A DNA stretch of 64,000 bases from Linepithema humile (Eukaryota > Arthropoda > Insecta > Hymenoptera > Formicidae). This document shows positions 61,933 to 64,000 of the stretch, piece by piece. The notes under the pieces were generated by a model. The model searched no databases and had not been told where the DNA came from. It worked only from the letters and a program-made list of their open reading frames with translations. Positions within the stretch are counted from its first letter, which is position 1; each line of letters opens with the position of its first letter. Where the stretch lies: positions 4,227,001-4,291,000 of the forward strand of contig NC_090132.1 in NCBI RefSeq assembly GCF_040581485.1, written 5' to 3'. A program made the position numbers and the translations under genes.

Positions 61933-61967
61933 AAAGAAGAGGGTTTCTCTCGAGTGAGAGTAATTTT
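61933..61967. repeat. Third copy of the upstream element
   Basis: AAAGAAGAGGGTTTCTCTCG followed by AGTGAGAGTAATT repeats the gene B element 450 bp further out. The sequence after it (TTTTACACATATATATGTG, TCCATTCATCTTCA) matches that after 61516, so the whole stretch of about 110-160 bp is a local duplication. Confidence 0.6.
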
Positions 61968-62035
61968 ATTGAAATTTTACACATATATATGTGTATCCAT
62001 TCATCTTCACTATCTGTCAACATAAAATTTTCCAA

Positions 62036-62579
62036 ATTAAATTCTAAAAGAGGAAGGCTCGTACAATAATCTATCAAATATAATATAATAATGGCTACAC
62101 AGCCGTCGCGGAGTTGTTAGTCCGAAATAATTTATTTTTTACCTTGAAACTTATTTCGTTTACATGGAGACATTAAAATGTACACCGATCTTAGGTTTGA
62201 GATACTTTTAGATTGTGCGAAAATTTAAGTACATTGATCTTACAGCGAAGAGTGAGAATGTACAAATTAAATAAGGAAAATAAAGGAAAGATAAACGAGA
62301 AAAAATATCGGGGCATTAACGCTAAACCAAGTCTTGGACTCGGGTTTTCTTTCGCTTACAGGACAAATGTTCTAATCACTAAACTACTTAGACTCCACGC
62401 TTTTAACATTCTTTTCTCGCCAGTCAAGAAATAAACAATTCTGTAGAAAATAAGATCTTGAAGCCCGCGTGATTTAAGCAAATTAAATCCTACAAGAGAA
62501 AGGCTTGTACGATAATCCATCAAATATAATATAATAATGGCTACGGAGCCGTCGCGGTTGTTGGTGCGAAATAATTTAT
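62036..62579. repeat. Direct repeat pair, about 100 bp each
   Basis: Bases 62036-62138 and 62480-62579 are similar along their length (AAATTAAATYCTA, AGAGRAAGGCT, ATCAAATATAATATAATAAT, GGCTAC, GCCGTCGCGG, CGAAATAATTTAT). The second also has an inverted partner at about 62,592-62,632. It is probably an insertion sequence fragment associated with the inverted tRNA-like pair. Confidence 0.6.
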
Positions 62580-62843
62580 AATATTTATCATACAAGCATT
62601 TCTCTTGTACAATAGGATTTAATTTGTTAGAAGCGTGGAGTCTGATTATGAATAGTTTAGTGATAAGAACAATCGCGCCCGGCAAATGAAAAATCCGAGT
62701 TCAAGATTCGATTTAGTTACTCGCACTCTGATATTTTTTCTCGCTTTATTCTTTCTTTCTTCCTATTTTATTTCCCTATTTAATTTGTACATTCTAAATC
62801 TCCGTTGTGATATCAATGTACATAATTTTCGTACAGTCTAAAA
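62207..62843. mobile_element. Inverted pair of tRNA-like (SINE-type) sequences
   Basis: Arms at 62207-62420 and about 62,625-62,843 are inverted copies. Within each lies a tRNA-like segment: on the plus strand at 62653-62710 and on the minus strand at 62385-62329. Both have TAGTTTAGTGAT (box A-like) and CCGAGTYCAAG (box B-like), and the minus copy forms a full 5-bp T-stem CCGAG/CTTGG. The anticodon stems are degenerate. This suggests a tRNA-derived SINE present as a head-to-head pair, or a foldback element that captured tRNA sequence. Neither copy looks like a working tRNA gene. Confidence 0.5.
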
Positions 62844-62868
62844 TTCTCTCGACAGGATTTTATGCCTT

Positions 62869-63792
62869 TTAAGGGGGAAGCCTCGTGTAACCGGTTAAAA
62901 AAATTGAAAAATTTTTTTTTGCTTTAATCAATAGCAATCCATGTAGAAAATATATTCCCAAAGTTACAAAACAAAATTCGAAGTTTTAAGGAGTCCACAG
63001 CCTATTTCTTGCGCGCAGATATACAAGCGCGCGGCGGGGCGCTTGGTCAACGGTACCATAAGATATAAGATTATAAAATTTGTAACTGTTTTTGGCGCGT
63101 TTTCGGAAGTACTTATTTGAGAGTGCAATTTGGAGAGTGCAAGCAAAGTGTGAAATTCGAAGAAGCAGGAAATCGGAGCCTCAGTTTTAAACTTGTTGTT
63201 ACACTTTTCTTTTTTACTTTTCAATACCGAAAACTTTAAACGCGTTTTTCTCGAAACCAGTTTTTGGCAATTGGCGGGAAAGATTACTCAAAAACTATTC
63301 GATCAATCGAGTTGTCCCTGTGTATACATGTAGTTTAATAATATAAATTGTCGATGAACCTATAAAATTAGTAAAATAATTAATTTAAACAATTTTTATT
63401 GCATAAATAAGGTGACATTTTGTGGGTCAAAATCGCAATTTTTTTTTAAAGTGTTGCCATTTTTTCAATTTTCAACTTTTTACTTATTTTTTAGGTTCAT
63501 CGACTAGATAATTTCATAGAAAAGAAAAACTTTTTTTTTTTTTGGTTTTAAACGAGTGCAAAAGACGCTACAACTCCCGCCAATTTACAACTCCAGTGAT
63601 GAGGCTGCGTCAACATTTGTTTATAGTGGCTCTATAATCAATTATTTTTAAACAAAAAAAATTTTTTTTTACTTTTTAATATATGTTATAAAACACTAAA
63701 AAGTTTAAAAAAAATCCGTTGCATTGTTTCTTAAAAAAAAATTCCTAAAAATCACCTTTGTTTTAGCGATTCATACGAGGCTCCCCCCTTAA
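62869..63792. mobile_element. TTAA-flanked non-autonomous element, about 920 bp
   Basis: TTAA at 62869-62872 and 63789-63792 flank inverted termini GGGGGAAGCCTCGT and ACGAGGCTCCCCCC (one mismatch). This is the signature of a piggyBac-type element. The interior has long A/T runs and a GC-rich patch at 63,010-63,050. The longest open frame (62964-63224, minus) lacks a transposase signature, so the element depends on another source of transposase. Confidence 0.7.
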
Positions 63793-64000
63793 TAGATCAA
63801 AAATTTAAGCCTTGTTTAATTCTCAAGAGTTTTATATTTCAAGATGTGTTGTAATAAATCATTAGAAGATAATTAATGTAATCTTCAATCTTTCTTATCC
63901 GCGTTAACAAATTCACATTAAGTAAAGTCTCATAAGAAAAGTAAATGCACTGTTAATTTAATTAATATTATTAAACGATTTTTTAATACTATTTCTTTAA
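63793..64000. other. AT-rich tail
   Basis: I see nothing in this stretch. Confidence 0.5.

Noticed and set aside
62653..62710. Functional tRNA gene
   Set aside because: The anticodon arm does not pair properly and no acceptor stem is evident; only the D- and T-arm-like parts are kept.
1..64000. CRISPR arrays, bacterial operons or prophage
   Set aside because: No regularly spaced direct repeats or prokaryotic gene organisation; the window is eukaryotic nuclear DNA.

Overview
This 64 kb window is AT-rich nuclear DNA with short spliced exons, canonical GT-AG introns, TATA boxes and many short non-autonomous DNA transposons. The proteins (an insect-type cation-chloride cotransporter, RpS7, IER3IP1/Yos1, NAXD, a c-type lysozyme and glycine-rich secreted proteins with Tyr-Gly-Ala-Pro repeats) point to an insect. 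The gene structures and the repeat types suggest a hymenopteran, perhaps an ant. The species assignment is inference.

Layout. Bases 1-10.5 kb hold no gene I can support but contain a 2.6 kb near-perfect palindrome with a TTAA-flanked element at its apex. Bases 10,670-19,593 (+) encode a complete 18-exon SLC12 cotransporter, followed by a small hAT-like element. NAXD lies at 22,102-23,106 (-). RpS7 (27,207-28,260) and IER3IP1 (28,860-29,367) sit head to tail on the + strand. A TATA box and possible untranslated exons follow at 29.9-30.5 kb, then a foldback element. From 31.8 to 37.5 kb I recognise no gene.

The right half is framed by two direct copies, about 20 kb apart, of one locus (about 37.6-40.8 kb and 57.4-61.5 kb, genes on the - strand). 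Each copy has a TATA box, a tiny signal-peptide exon, one large glycine-rich exon and a conserved downstream region. That downstream region carries two stem-loops with a shared loop sequence, and the stems of one pair covary between the copies. Between the two loci lies a single-exon c-type lysozyme (55,097-55,570, -) that keeps the catalytic Glu and all eight cysteines but has Ser where the catalytic Asp is expected. The last 2 kb hold an inverted pair of tRNA-like sequences and a TTAA-flanked element.

The genes do not form a pathway. NAXD (NAD(P)HX repair), RpS7 (ribosome) and IER3IP1 (ER-Golgi traffic) are housekeeping genes. The cotransporter, lysozyme and glycine-rich pair are likely tissue-specific. 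The strongest leads are the covarying stem-loops, the altered ion-site residues of the cotransporter and the altered lysozyme active site.
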